Assembly: GCA_050185455.1 (NCBI GenBank)
Contig: JBFWZL010000081.1
Location: 1 to 15,851, forward strand
From: SYOC01 sp050185455
GTDB lineage: Bacteria; Desulfobacterota; Binatia; Bin18
Direction of reading: 5' to 3'
Length of the DNA stretch: 15,851 nucleotides
Below are positions 1 through 6,770 of this stretch, in pieces. The notes below the pieces were generated by a model. The model had not been told where the DNA came from. It did no database searches and saw nothing but the letters and a program-made list of their open reading frames with translations. How positions within the stretch are numbered: the first letter of the stretch is position 1; every line of letters begins with the position of its first letter. Position numbers and translations under genes: made by a program.

Positions 1-405
1 GTTAAGGCCAAAAGCATGAGGCTTTGGAGGCATATACTCCAAGATTTCCAGCAACCGATTGTCGAGTTGGTACTCACGTCATCACCTCCGCTTACTACCC
101 TGAAATCCACGGCCTGCGGACGTGTAGTTAATCTCGGCAAAGCCCCGCAGCCCACTGCTCCTTCGTTAGGTGTCGCTATCAAAGTGGCTATCGGTCAGGT
201 AAATCAGCCATTCCTTCCTGAATTTCACTTCTACTCAAGCCCCGATTTTTTGTCAGGATTGCCTTGCCTGTTCGATCAGCGTCCCTTCACCATTTCCGAG
301 CTACGCCACAAAGTAACTGAAGAGACGGCAATTGGCTACTGCGAGGGTCAATAGGAAGTCGCCGCCAAAAAGATTTCAATATCCTCCTAATTCTGCCGAT
401 ACTTT
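1..405. other. Stretch without a convincing gene
   Basis: No convincing gene is visible. A 112-codon plus-strand frame (16-354) has no ribosome binding site and a translation that resembles no family I know. The only suggestive signal is on the minus strand: GGAGGTGA at 89-82, then a GTG at 77-75 at ideal spacing, as if a gene began there and left the window on the left. The GTG frame does not look protein-like. A neighbouring frame (72 down to 1) reads YQLDNRLLEILEYMPPKPHA, which does, but it has stops just upstream. A broken or frameshifted gene start is possible. Confidence 0.4.
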
Positions 406-426
406 TTGGGAAGGAGATTAGCCCTC

Positions 427-624
427 ATGAAATATCCGCGAATAGCACCATTGACGCCGCTTGTCCCGTTACTCCTGATATTTCTGTTCGTGGCTCCTTT
501 CTTGTCCTCCTGCGGCGATGGGCACGGTGCAAAGGAAAAAGAAAGCCAGCGGCGTCAGGAGAGAATAACTCCCTTCAATGAAGAGGTGGATGAAGTACGC
601 GCCCTACGAGAGCGGGTACAGTAG
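427..624 (+). CDS. Small predicted lipoprotein
   Basis: This 65-residue protein has a lipoprotein signal peptide: a basic start (MKYPR), a hydrophobic core (LVPLLLIFLFVAPF) and a lipobox LSSC with the acceptor cysteine at residue 29. The mature part is only ~37 residues, charged and probably helical (EEVDEVRALRERV). The ATG at 427 is chosen over a TTG at 406 because AAGGAG (411-416) lies 10 bases upstream and the signal peptide then begins normally. It probably sits in the outer membrane or outer leaflet of the inner membrane. The next gene starts 36 bases downstream on the same strand, so the two are likely cotranscribed. I do not recognise a family, and function is unknown. Confidence 0.6.
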   Translation: MKYPRIAPLTPLVPLLLIFLFVAPFLSSCGDGHGAKEKESQRRQERITPFNEEVDEVRALRERVQ

Positions 625-660
625 TGCGTTGGATGAAAAAATCGTCAAGGAGTTGCTTCC

Positions 661-1893
661 ATGTTTGGCCAGATTGTTCTCATCTCAGTGTTCTTATTGT
701 TCTCTTCTTCTGCCTCGGCAGAGATCTATAAATGGGTGGATGAAAATGGGCACTTACATTTCACTGATGGTAGTTCCCCGATGCCTACAAAGTATAAGAG
801 TAGTAATGACAGTAGAGAACCTCAGGTAAATAGTTCATCCCAAAACAGCTCTATTACCTTGACGGGAAGCATTATTGACCCACGGAAAATTCTCTTGCAA
901 GGAGTTACGGATGAGGGGGCGCCGTGGTCAGGGAAGTTAGATCGCGTCGGACGGCAGGTCGTGGACATTACCGCTTACAGTGGAACCGACAAACTCGTAT
1001 CTGTTCATCCCGATGAAAATGGTGAGTTCGCCATCACTGCTGAAGCTGCAGTTTCTCATGTCACTTTGGCAGTCTCCGGGGGAGGGCTTTATATCAGAAA
1101 GGACGGTCCGTGGCGAAGCGATGCGACCGTTGATCTTGATCTTGCCAACGGGGTGTTTATTGTTGACGGCTATGTCAGAAATGTCGATGGGACCCCGGTG
1201 CAGCGAGAAATGGTTTCCGCCTATGATGAGACACGGGAAAAATGCATTTTCGCCTATACTAATTCGACGGGATACTTTAAGGTCTGGTCAAACCGCAAAA
1301 TTGCCTCCCTTGAGACCAGCGCGGACAGGCTGCGGATCGTCAAAAATGGACCGTGGTCTCGGAGCGCCACGCTCACGCTTGCTCACGATAAGAGTAAGCT
1401 CTTTACCATCAAAGGGCGAGTGATCGACAAAACCGGGATGCCGACAGCCGGGGTGCGCATCTCGGCATTATTGGAGGGGAATGGTGGAAAATCCACTATG
1501 AGTGACGCGAATGGATACTATGAAATATCCACGGATAAAAAAATAAAACTCATGTACGGCTATTATGATCTTACTCATGAGGAAATCAAAAAGCCGGGTA
1601 GCTGGGCGCATGATGCGACAGTGGATTTTGTCTTTAATCTGGGGGACGTCTTTACCTTGAAAGGCCAGGTTACTGATCAAAATGGTCAGCCGCTCAAGGA
1701 TGTATTTGTCTATGCAAGCGACGCGAGCGGGAGCAGGGTACAAACCACCCGGACCGACTACAATGGAGATTATACCCTGGTCGTAGCGAAAACAGTGGAA
1801 AGCCTCACTGCCTATCGTTTTCCCACCACGCCGCGAGCGGATATCGCAGGACCCTGGACCAGCGATGCGAATATTGATATCCGCCTACAGTAA
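661..1893 (+). CDS. Secreted DUF4124 protein with four beta-sandwich-like repeats
   Basis: This 410-residue protein has a Sec signal peptide (residues 1-20, cleavage after ASA). It is followed at once by a DUF4124 signature, EIYKWVDENGHLHFTD (21-36), which is common at the N-terminus of proteobacterial periplasmic proteins. The rest is four units of about 83 residues, resembling carboxypeptidase regulatory-like (CarboxypepD_reg) domains: G-x-V-x-D-x-x-G-x-P and D-x-x-G-x-Y cores such as GRVIDKTGMP and SDANGYYEI. Each unit closes with GPW/GSW-x-x-(D/S)-A-(T/N); these motifs begin at 149, 230, 313 and 397. The first unit is the most diverged. AAGGAG (647-652) lies 8 bases before the ATG. No catalytic motif is visible, so a structural, surface or adhesive role is inferred. 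It is probably in an operon with the lipoprotein gene upstream. Confidence 0.85.
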   Translation: MFGQIVLISVFLLFSSSASAEIYKWVDENGHLHFTDGSSPMPTKYKSSNDSREPQVNSSSQNSSITLTGSIIDPRKILLQGVTDEGAPWSGKLDRVGRQVVDITAYSGTDKLVSVHPDENGEFAITAEAAVSHVTLAVSGGGLYIRKDGPWRSDATVDLDLANGVFIVDGYVRNVDGTPVQREMVSAYDETREKCIFAYTNSTGYFKVWSNRKIASLETSADRLRIVKNGPWSRSATLTLAHDKSKLFTIKGRVIDKTGMPTAGVRISALLEGNGGKSTMSDANGYYEISTDKKIKLMYGYYDLTHEEIKKPGSWAHDATVDFVFNLGDVFTLKGQVTDQNGQPLKDVFVYASDASGSRVQTTRTDYNGDYTLVVAKTVESLTAYRFPTTPRADIAGPWTSDANIDIRLQ

Positions 1894-1961
1894 TCTATGT
1901 ATAAAAACTGCCGCGACAGCGACACCACACGTCTTGTCGGCTGATCGCCGAGAGTTTGCTA

Positions 1962-3008
1962 CTAATTGCTCCCTTTCCGAAACGCGGGCATGACTTCTTT
2001 CGCGAACAGTCGCACGCCTTCGAGATCGTATAACCCTGGACGGCGCAGGTTGATGATAAAGTGTGTCACCCCTGCGTCGATGTAGGCTTGCATCTGTTGT
2101 TTGATTGCGGCGGGGTCTCCGGCAAGTACGCTGCGGCGGACCTCATCCACACTGACCTTCCGTAACTCGGCGACGCGTTGGAGCAGTACTTGCACATCTG
2201 ACAAGTCTCCTTTGATGTACAGCGGCGTGAGATACGAGCGTTCGATTTCGTTGCAGTTCCGCCCAATCTTCTGACACGCTTTCTCAAGGATCTTTCCCTT
2301 CTCTGCAACTTGGTCCGGCGGCAAGCTGGGGATGTTCCACATCTGGGCATATTGGGCTACCAGCGGCAGTATACGTTTCTCTCCCACCCCGCCAATCAAA
2401 ATTGGCGGATGCGGTTTCTGCACGGGCTTAGGCATGAAGGGTGCATCCGTCAATGTGTAATATTGTCCTTGGAAAGAGACGGTGGGATTTGCGCTCCATA
2501 GTCTGGTGATAACCTCAAGGGCTTCTGCTAAAGCTTTTGTCCGATCTTTCATTGAGGGAAAGGCTACACCGTACGCCTGGTGTTCTTTTGTGAACCATCC
2601 GGAGCCGATACCGAGGACCAGACGGCCATTGCTTAAATGATCGACTGTCGCCGCCATCTTGGCGAGCACGGCGGAATGACGAAACGTGTTGCTAGTGACC
2701 ATCGCCCCGATTTGCACACGCGAAGTGACCGTCGCCATCGCCGCCAAGAGTGTCCATGCTTCCAGTTCCGGCGCATCTGCAGGGCCGACGCTAGCGAGGA
2801 GATGATCATTGGTCCACAAAGAGTCAAAGCCCAACGCTTCCGCCTCTTTCCAGACCTCTTTCAGCTCTTCAATAGTCGTTTGTTGCTGCGCTACCTGAAG
2901 ACCAAAACGGATCGGCGGCTTGTGGTCTTCCGCATACACAGAAGAGAAAGACAGACAGAGAGAGAGACAGAGAAAAGACAGCGACTGCAGCGACACAGGA
3001 TGTTTCAT
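1962..3008 (-). CDS. LLM-class flavin/F420-dependent oxidoreductase with signal peptide
   Basis: This 348-residue luciferase-like monooxygenase (TIM barrel) shows the hallmarks of the F420-dependent LLM group: IRFGLQVAQQQTT (33-45) as the first barrel strand, WTNDHLL, and the segment VDHLSNGRLVLGIGSGWF. The family reduces or oxygenates small substrates using F420H2 or reduced flavin; the substrate here is unknown. Unusually, residues 1-26 form a Sec-type signal peptide (leucine/serine/cysteine core, cleavage after VYA). The ATG is well supported because AGGAGG lies 6 bases upstream. The only later in-frame candidate, a GTG at 2939, has no ribosome binding site. There is no twin-arginine motif, so how a cofactor enzyme would fold outside the cytoplasm is unclear. 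It is the last gene of the presumed minus-strand operon, 215 bases after the DUF1326 gene. Confidence 0.85.
   Translation of the reverse strand: MKHPVSLQSLSFLCLSLCLSFSSVYAEDHKPPIRFGLQVAQQQTTIEELKEVWKEAEALGFDSLWTNDHLLASVGPADAPELEAWTLLAAMATVTSRVQIGAMVTSNTFRHSAVLAKMAATVDHLSNGRLVLGIGSGWFTKEHQAYGVAFPSMKDRTKALAEALEVITRLWSANPTVSFQGQYYTLTDAPFMPKPVQKPHPPILIGGVGEKRILPLVAQYAQMWNIPSLPPDQVAEKGKILEKACQKIGRNCNEIERSYLTPLYIKGDLSDVQVLLQRVAELRKVSVDEVRRSVLAGDPAAIKQQMQAYIDAGVTHFIINLRRPGLYDLEGVRLFAKEVMPAFRKGSN
2937..2990 (-). repeat. CT/TGTC simple repeat coding a signal-peptide core
   Basis: On the minus strand this stretch is almost pure pyrimidine plus G: runs of CTCT and TGTC within codons such as CTG TCT, CTC TGT and CTC TCT CTC TGT. 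It encodes the hydrophobic Leu/Ser/Cys core of the LLM enzyme's signal peptide. Confidence 0.75.
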
Positions 3009-3065
3009 GTCATCCTCCTTGTTCCTGCAGGCGTACCATCTCTATCATGTAGGTACAAGTCGTGA

Positions 3066-3095
3066 TGAGTAGAAGAAGAAGTGAGTAGAAGAAGA
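3066..3095. repeat. Short tandem repeat in intergenic purine-rich tract
   Basis: The 14-mer TGAGTAGAAGAAGA occurs at 3066-3079 and again at 3082-3095 (16-base period). It lies in a purine-rich tract (about 3061-3160) between the LLM and DUF1326 genes. It has no evident function and probably arose by slippage. Confidence 0.6.
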
Positions 3096-3193
3096 GAAAG
3101 GTGGCAACAAGATGACCAGGGAAAAAGGAAAAGGAAAAATAAGAGAACAAGCGCAGCATATCCCTATCAGCCGCGTTTGTTATGTCTCTAGGC

Positions 3194-3226
3194 TAAAAGC
3201 TAATAACTGATAGCGAACAGCTTTTA
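3194..3226. terminator. AT-rich stem-loop at the end of the DUF1326 gene
   Basis: TAAAAGCT (3194-3201) and AGCTTTTA (3219-3226) form a perfect 8-bp inverted repeat with a 17-base loop. The right arm contains the TAA stop of the DUF1326 gene. The stem is AT-rich with no following T run, so it would be a weak terminator or a 3'-end stabilising structure inside the operon. Confidence 0.35.
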
Positions 3227-3832
3227 TGTTGCCCAGGTAAATGGCGCGAAGTGTCCGTTGGTGCCGCTGGTGTCCCAGGAAAGATTGTGATCGCTGTAAC
3301 GGTAGGTTGTAGAGGCGGCCAGCGCGAGCTTTGACGAAACTGGATGTGCTGCGTTCGTCGCCCAGAGAGGCTCCGTGCCGTCTCGACCAGTCACGGCGGC
3401 GATATCAATTTCCAGGACATTCGGAATTGTTAACTTCCGTTCGTTGCCGCTGATAGCGAAGCTAATCGGGGTTGCTTTCACACCAAGGAATTTCGACACG
3501 AGTCCGGAGAAGATTGCTCCTGGCGTACCGCCAGCTTTTCCCGAAAATATGCTGCCCAAGGCGTCTTGTTGTTCTTTCGTCCCTTTCTCATCTACATAGA
3601 CGGCGGCAGTCCAATTGCCGTTGCGCATTTTGCCTGGACCAGGAAACGATACCACTAGCACGGCATTCAGCCCGTCGAGGGCGGTTTGTCCATACGCGCC
3701 TTGATTGATATGAAAGGCGAGCGCGGCGTCACAGCGGTCCCGCGGAGTTGGGGCCTGAACAAGGCAAGCGCAGATCAGGTCACAGTTGCAGGACTCGAAA
3801 TATTCACCCGTAATTTTCCATTGCTCCGCCAT
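3224..3832 (-). CDS. DUF1326 domain-containing protein
   Basis: This 202-residue protein matches the DUF1326 family over its full length. It has the W-x-I-x-G-x-Y-x-E-x-C-N-C-D start (WKITGEYFESCNCD, 5-18) and a cysteine cluster at residues 15, 17, 21, 23 and 34. The typical VYVDEKGTKEQQDALGSIFSGKAGG segment is also present (split here as VYVDEKGTKEQQDAL and GSIFSGKAGG). The family has no established biochemical function; the cysteines suggest metal binding or redox chemistry, which is inference. I place the start at the second ATG (3832) because AAGGAGG lies 5 bases upstream. The ATG at 3850 has no ribosome binding site, and that AAGGAGG falls inside its first codons. No signal peptide is seen, so it is probably cytoplasmic. 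It lies 76 bases after the CoA-transferase gene in the same direction. Confidence 0.88.
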   Translation of the reverse strand: MAEQWKITGEYFESCNCDLICACLVQAPTPRDRCDAALAFHINQGAYGQTALDGLNAVLVVSFPGPGKMRNGNWTAAVYVDEKGTKEQQDALGSIFSGKAGGTPGAIFSGLVSKFLGVKATPISFAISGNERKLTIPNVLEIDIAAVTGRDGTEPLWATNAAHPVSSKLALAASTTYRYSDHNLSWDTSGTNGHFAPFTWAT

Positions 3833-3908
3833 AGTGGCCTCCTTCGTCATCGCTTTGTCAGTTTGCCATCGAACTGGGAGCGAAACAAGCGCGACATTCT
3901 TTTGCCTG

Positions 3909-6245
3909 TTACGCTTGTTTGACGATTCCAGCGCTCAACAGTTGCGCAATTCTCTCTTGTCCGTATCCAGCCACTTCTCGCAAAACCTCGGTTGTATGTT
4001 GTCCGAGCAACGGAGCAACATACGGTAGCGTTGCCGGGGTGCGTGAGAACTTTGCCAAGATGCCGGTCTGCCGCACTTCACCCCACTGCGGATGCGTATG
4101 CGTGGCAAGCAAGTCATTGGCTGCAATATGTTCATCGCTGAACAGTGGAGGTAGCGGCAGGACCGGTGCGCAGGGGACCCCAGCCGCGTCGAGTCGTGAA
4201 AACCACTCTGCCGTCGTCTTGGTCTGGAATGCCGCCGTAAGTGCCTGGCTTAGCGATCCTTCCGCGGGTTCCTGACTTGCTTGCGCAAACGTGTGGCGAG
4301 TGACGAATGTTTCCAGGTTCAATGTTTCGCACAGCTGCGACCAATGCTCGGGTTCCACGGCGGCAAGAAAGAGCGACGAGTCCAGAGTCGGATAAATACG
4401 ATAGAGCGTGCTCGTCCCCCACAGATCGGGCGCGCCGTTTTCCATATCTGGACGCCCATCGTAGAAAATGAAATTTCCGGACTGCACAGCCATTGAGGCG
4501 TTCAGCAGCGAGGTCTCCACGTGTTGGCCTGTGCCCGTACGGTTCCGCGCGTACAGCGCAGTAGATACACCGTATGCGGTCAGCAACGCCGCGGCATAAT
4601 CGCAGATACCGCAGGTCAAATAGAAGGGCGGATGCCCATGTCCGCCTTGGGCGCGCATGATGCCGGAACGTGACTGTAACAATGGATCGAAGCCTGGATA
4701 ATCGTGATCCGGTCCACTCGACCCGAACGCGGTGACGGTAGCGTAGATGAGTTGCGGATTGATGCGTGAGAGCGTGTCGTAGTCGATCCCATACCGTTTC
4801 GTCGCGCCCGGACGCAGGTTCTCGACGACGACATCAGCTTTCCGCACCAAATCGTACACAACGTCGCGACCTTCAGCGCTGTTCAGATTGACCACAAGCC
4901 CCCGTTTTCCTTGATTCCATCCTAGGAAACCGAACCCAAATGAGCGAAAGGCGTCGCCTTGTGGCGATTCGACTTTAATGACTGTTGCGCCGAGTTGCGC
5001 CAAGATCATTGGCCCAAGCGTACCTGCGATGTAGCTGGCAAAATCAAGCACAATCACACCTTGTAAGGGAGTATTGAGTGCTGAATACTGAGCGCTGAGC
5101 GCTGAAGAATGAACTACTCTCTGGGTACTGCCAACTACTTTCTTGAGCTCTGCAGTATGCTGACCCAGAAGTGGGGCTGGACTTTTGATGATCCCCGGTG
5201 TTTCAGAGAGGCGTAGGGGAACGCCCATTTGTATGGTCTTCCCTAGTTGGGGATCGTCTATTTCGACGCGCATGCCGTTGTGAATCGTCTGTCGATGATC
5301 GATGAATTCTTGCCGGCTGGTGACAGGAGCACAGGGAACATCATGCTCGTGGAGAATCTGGAGCCATTCTGCTCGCGACTTGGTGGCGATAATGGACGCA
5401 ATGCCGTCAGCAAGTTCATTACGGTGCTCGGGAGCAATGCCCCACGGCGCGCGTTCGTAGCGAGGATCGGCGACCCACTCTGGTTTTTCCACTGCTAAAC
5501 AGAACTTGTTCCAGAATATGGGATTACCGCAGGCGACAAAGAGCCAATCGTCTTGAGCCTTATATAAACGGTAGACTGGTATGGGCCCTAGCGGATTCAT
5601 GCGTCCACTGAACAGCCTCAACATCTCTGGGTGGTAGAGGATTGCGCCGGTTTGCATGGCGAAAGCGCCCGCCAGCCAAGACACCTCAATGCATTGTCCT
5701 TCGCCGCTGTGCTCTCGTTCATAGAGCGCGGCGGCGATGGAAGTGCTAGCGACAAACGCTGCCCCATAGCTGGCGATGGGAATAACGAGATGAACACCTC
5801 CGTCCCGATGAGACCATTGGCTACCAAGCAGTCCGCTCACTGCCGCCACGAGTGAATCGTCCGGATAGCGATGAGTGTGTGGTCCTTTGCTGCCGAAGGC
5901 GGGAAGATGACAGTAAAGAAGTTTCGGATTGTTCCGGCTCAGCTCGCGGTAGGCAAGGCCAAGCCTGTTTTCGTCGCCGGGCTGGGTATCGATTAGAAGG
6001 ACATCCGCGGTTGATGCGAGTTGTTGAATGAACGCACGTCCTTCCGGTGTCGTCGGCTCAGCAACGACGCTCTGTTTACTTCGATTCCACACATGGAATC
6101 CTGGGCCGCCTCTGGCTTTGTCTCCTTGAGGAGGTTCGACTTTAATGACCTCGGCCCCTTGTTCGGCAAGCAACATGCCTGTGTACGGACCGGCAATGCC
6201 CTGCGCTAATTCGATGACTCGTATCCCATCAAGTGCGCTTCTCAT
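3909..6245 (-). CDS. Fused double-domain CaiB/BaiF family III CoA-transferase
   Basis: This 778-residue protein holds two complete family III CoA-transferase domains, each about the size of a normal ~390-residue subunit: residues 1-~370 and ~396-778. Both carry the family's first-strand motif (GIRVIELAQGIAGPYTGMLL; GVIVLDFASYIAGTLGPMIL) and (V/A)xVIKVExPQGD. Both end in PLLGQHT. Family III enzymes move CoA between carboxylic acids through an aspartyl intermediate. That Asp is present in the C-terminal half (CGICDY, Asp549), but the aligned N-terminal position is Ser159 (PIASY). One half is therefore probably structural or binds substrate, as I recall for some heteromeric class III enzymes. 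The linker (~370-396) is low in complexity and repeat-coded. GGAG lies 7 bases before the ATG. First gene of the minus-strand operon; its acid substrate is unknown. Confidence 0.88.
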   Translation of the reverse strand: MRSALDGIRVIELAQGIAGPYTGMLLAEQGAEVIKVEPPQGDKARGGPGFHVWNRSKQSVVAEPTTPEGRAFIQQLASTADVLLIDTQPGDENRLGLAYRELSRNNPKLLYCHLPAFGSKGPHTHRYPDDSLVAAVSGLLGSQWSHRDGGVHLVIPIASYGAAFVASTSIAAALYEREHSGEGQCIEVSWLAGAFAMQTGAILYHPEMLRLFSGRMNPLGPIPVYRLYKAQDDWLFVACGNPIFWNKFCLAVEKPEWVADPRYERAPWGIAPEHRNELADGIASIIATKSRAEWLQILHEHDVPCAPVTSRQEFIDHRQTIHNGMRVEIDDPQLGKTIQMGVPLRLSETPGIIKSPAPLLGQHTAELKKVVGSTQRVVHSSALSAQYSALNTPLQGVIVLDFASYIAGTLGPMILAQLGATVIKVESPQGDAFRSFGFGFLGWNQGKRGLVVNLNSAEGRDVVYDLVRKADVVVENLRPGATKRYGIDYDTLSRINPQLIYATVTAFGSSGPDHDYPGFDPLLQSRSGIMRAQGGHGHPPFYLTCGICDYAAALLTAYGVSTALYARNRTGTGQHVETSLLNASMAVQSGNFIFYDGRPDMENGAPDLWGTSTLYRIYPTLDSSLFLAAVEPEHWSQLCETLNLETFVTRHTFAQASQEPAEGSLSQALTAAFQTKTTAEWFSRLDAAGVPCAPVLPLPPLFSDEHIAANDLLATHTHPQWGEVRQTGILAKFSRTPATLPYVAPLLGQHTTEVLREVAGYGQERIAQLLSAGIVKQA
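5072..5108. repeat. Interspersed-type repeat coding the inter-domain linker
   Basis: The stretch contains iterated near-copies of (A/G)CTGA(A/G) units: GTGCTGAATACTGAGCG, then GCTGAGCGCTGAAG. This style of repeat is usually met between genes. Here it is in frame and codes SSALSAQYSALN between the two CoA-transferase domains. Confidence 0.6.
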
Positions 6246-6365
6246 CCTGTTCTCCTACCTGGGCTATGCAGAATTGTCGTGAATGATAAGACAGGACACT
6301 ATGCGTCTCTCGGGAAAAACTCAACCGTTGGATGCTGGAGCCGGGGGTAATTAGTGGGGGGGAGT

Positions 6366-6397
6366 GAGGAGACCGTAAGGACAAAAACGGTCTCCTC
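6366..6397 (-). promoter_or_regulatory. Leader stem-loop upstream of the CoA-transferase gene
   Basis: GAGGAGACCGT (6366-6376) and ACGGTCTCCTC (6387-6397) form a perfect 11-bp stem with a 10-base loop. It lies between the proposed sigma-54 promoter and the ATG at 6245, so it would be in the 5' untranslated RNA. Reading leftwards the stem is followed by ACTCCCCCCC rather than T residues, so it is not a classical terminator. A role in mRNA stability or attenuation is a guess. Confidence 0.5.
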
Positions 6398-6474
6398 GGA
6401 GGGAACGGGAAAGAAAATGGCGGATGGGGACTTTCCTGCCAGCTTCTTCCCCTCACGGCACGTCCTGGAGGGCA

Positions 6475-6490
6475 CGCCAGGAGTGTGCCA
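6475..6490 (-). promoter_or_regulatory. Putative sigma-54 promoter of the CoA-transferase operon
   Basis: On the minus strand the 16-mer TGGCACACTCCTGGCG matches the sigma-54 consensus TGGCACG-N4-TTGCW. TGGCAC is complete, the GG and GC doublets have the exact spacing, and the -12 element deviates at two positions. It would start RNA near 6465, leaving a leader of about 220 bases. The adjoining sigma-54 activator gene and upstream palindromes support it. Confidence 0.55.
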
Positions 6491-6616
6491 GAGGTAATAA
6501 AGCAAATCGAATGCCATATGGTGTAAATGGTGGCCAGGGAGCGGCTAAGTCTCTAGACATTCAATAAAATTGCTGGGTTTCTTTCTGAGGACGGGAAAAA
6601 CATTTGTGTAGCGCTA

Positions 6617-6631
6617 GTTGCAGATTGCAAC
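6617..6631. promoter_or_regulatory. Palindromic operator 1
   Basis: GTTGCA-GAT-TGCAAC: perfect 6-bp arms with a 3-base centre. Its centre is about 160 bp upstream of the proposed sigma-54 start, a usual distance for an enhancer-binding protein site. Confidence 0.65.
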
Positions 6632-6674
6632 GAAGCCCACATGAAAATGCGCTCAGCTCTTGTGGTAGCGTCGA

Positions 6675-6689
6675 GGTGCAATCTGCACG
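6675..6689. promoter_or_regulatory. Palindromic operator 2 (degenerate)
   Basis: The core GTGCA-ATC-TGCAC (6676-6688) is palindromic. Over 15 bases it matches the inverted form of operator 1 except at two symmetric positions. Its centre lies 58 bp from operator 1 and 19 bp from operator 3. Confidence 0.6.
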
Positions 6690-6693
6690 ATGA

Positions 6694-6708
6694 GTTGCAA
6701 ATTGCAAC
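6694..6708. promoter_or_regulatory. Palindromic operator 3
   Basis: GTTGCA-AAT-TGCAAC: perfect 6-bp arms, differing from operator 1 only in the 3-base centre. It lies about 60 bp before the activator start and could also serve autoregulation. Confidence 0.65.
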
Positions 6709-6770
6709 AAAAAAGATGATCATAATCAACAAACACGTCCACGGTTTTTCTAATCGGGATGAGGTGCACT

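Larger units (their letters stand above)
6246..6770. promoter_or_regulatory. Divergent control region between operon and activator gene
   Basis: This ~0.5 kb region separates the minus-strand operon from the plus-strand activator. From left to right it holds a leader hairpin (6366-6397), a sigma-54-type promoter facing left (6475-6490), an AT-rich stretch around 6558-6571 that loosely resembles an IHF site, and three related palindromes (6617-6708). CATAAT at 6721-6726 is a possible -10 for the activator gene, but I find no convincing -35. No gene is visible inside. Confidence 0.65.

Noticed and set aside
16..354. 112-codon plus-strand open frame at the left edge
   Set aside because: It has no ribosome binding site and an unstructured, proline-rich translation without family resemblance. 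It is probably a chance frame.
2937..2939. Downstream GTG as true start of the LLM enzyme, which would remove the signal peptide
   Set aside because: It has no ribosome binding site, while the ATG at 3008 has AGGAGG at good spacing. It is kept only as an alternative.
3833..3850. Upstream ATG (3850) for the DUF1326 protein
   Set aside because: The AAGGAGG that serves the ATG at 3832 lies inside its first codons, and nothing precedes 3850 as a ribosome binding site.
6531..6546. Plus-strand sigma-54-like match TGGCCAGGGAGCGGCT facing the activator gene
   Set aside because: The GG/GC spacing fits, but CAC and TT are missing, and activator genes of this type usually have sigma-70 promoters.
6558..6571. 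IHF-like site between palindromes and sigma-54 promoter
   Set aside because: The position is right for DNA bending, but the match to WATCAA-N4-TTR is imperfect. It is not listed as a separate feature.
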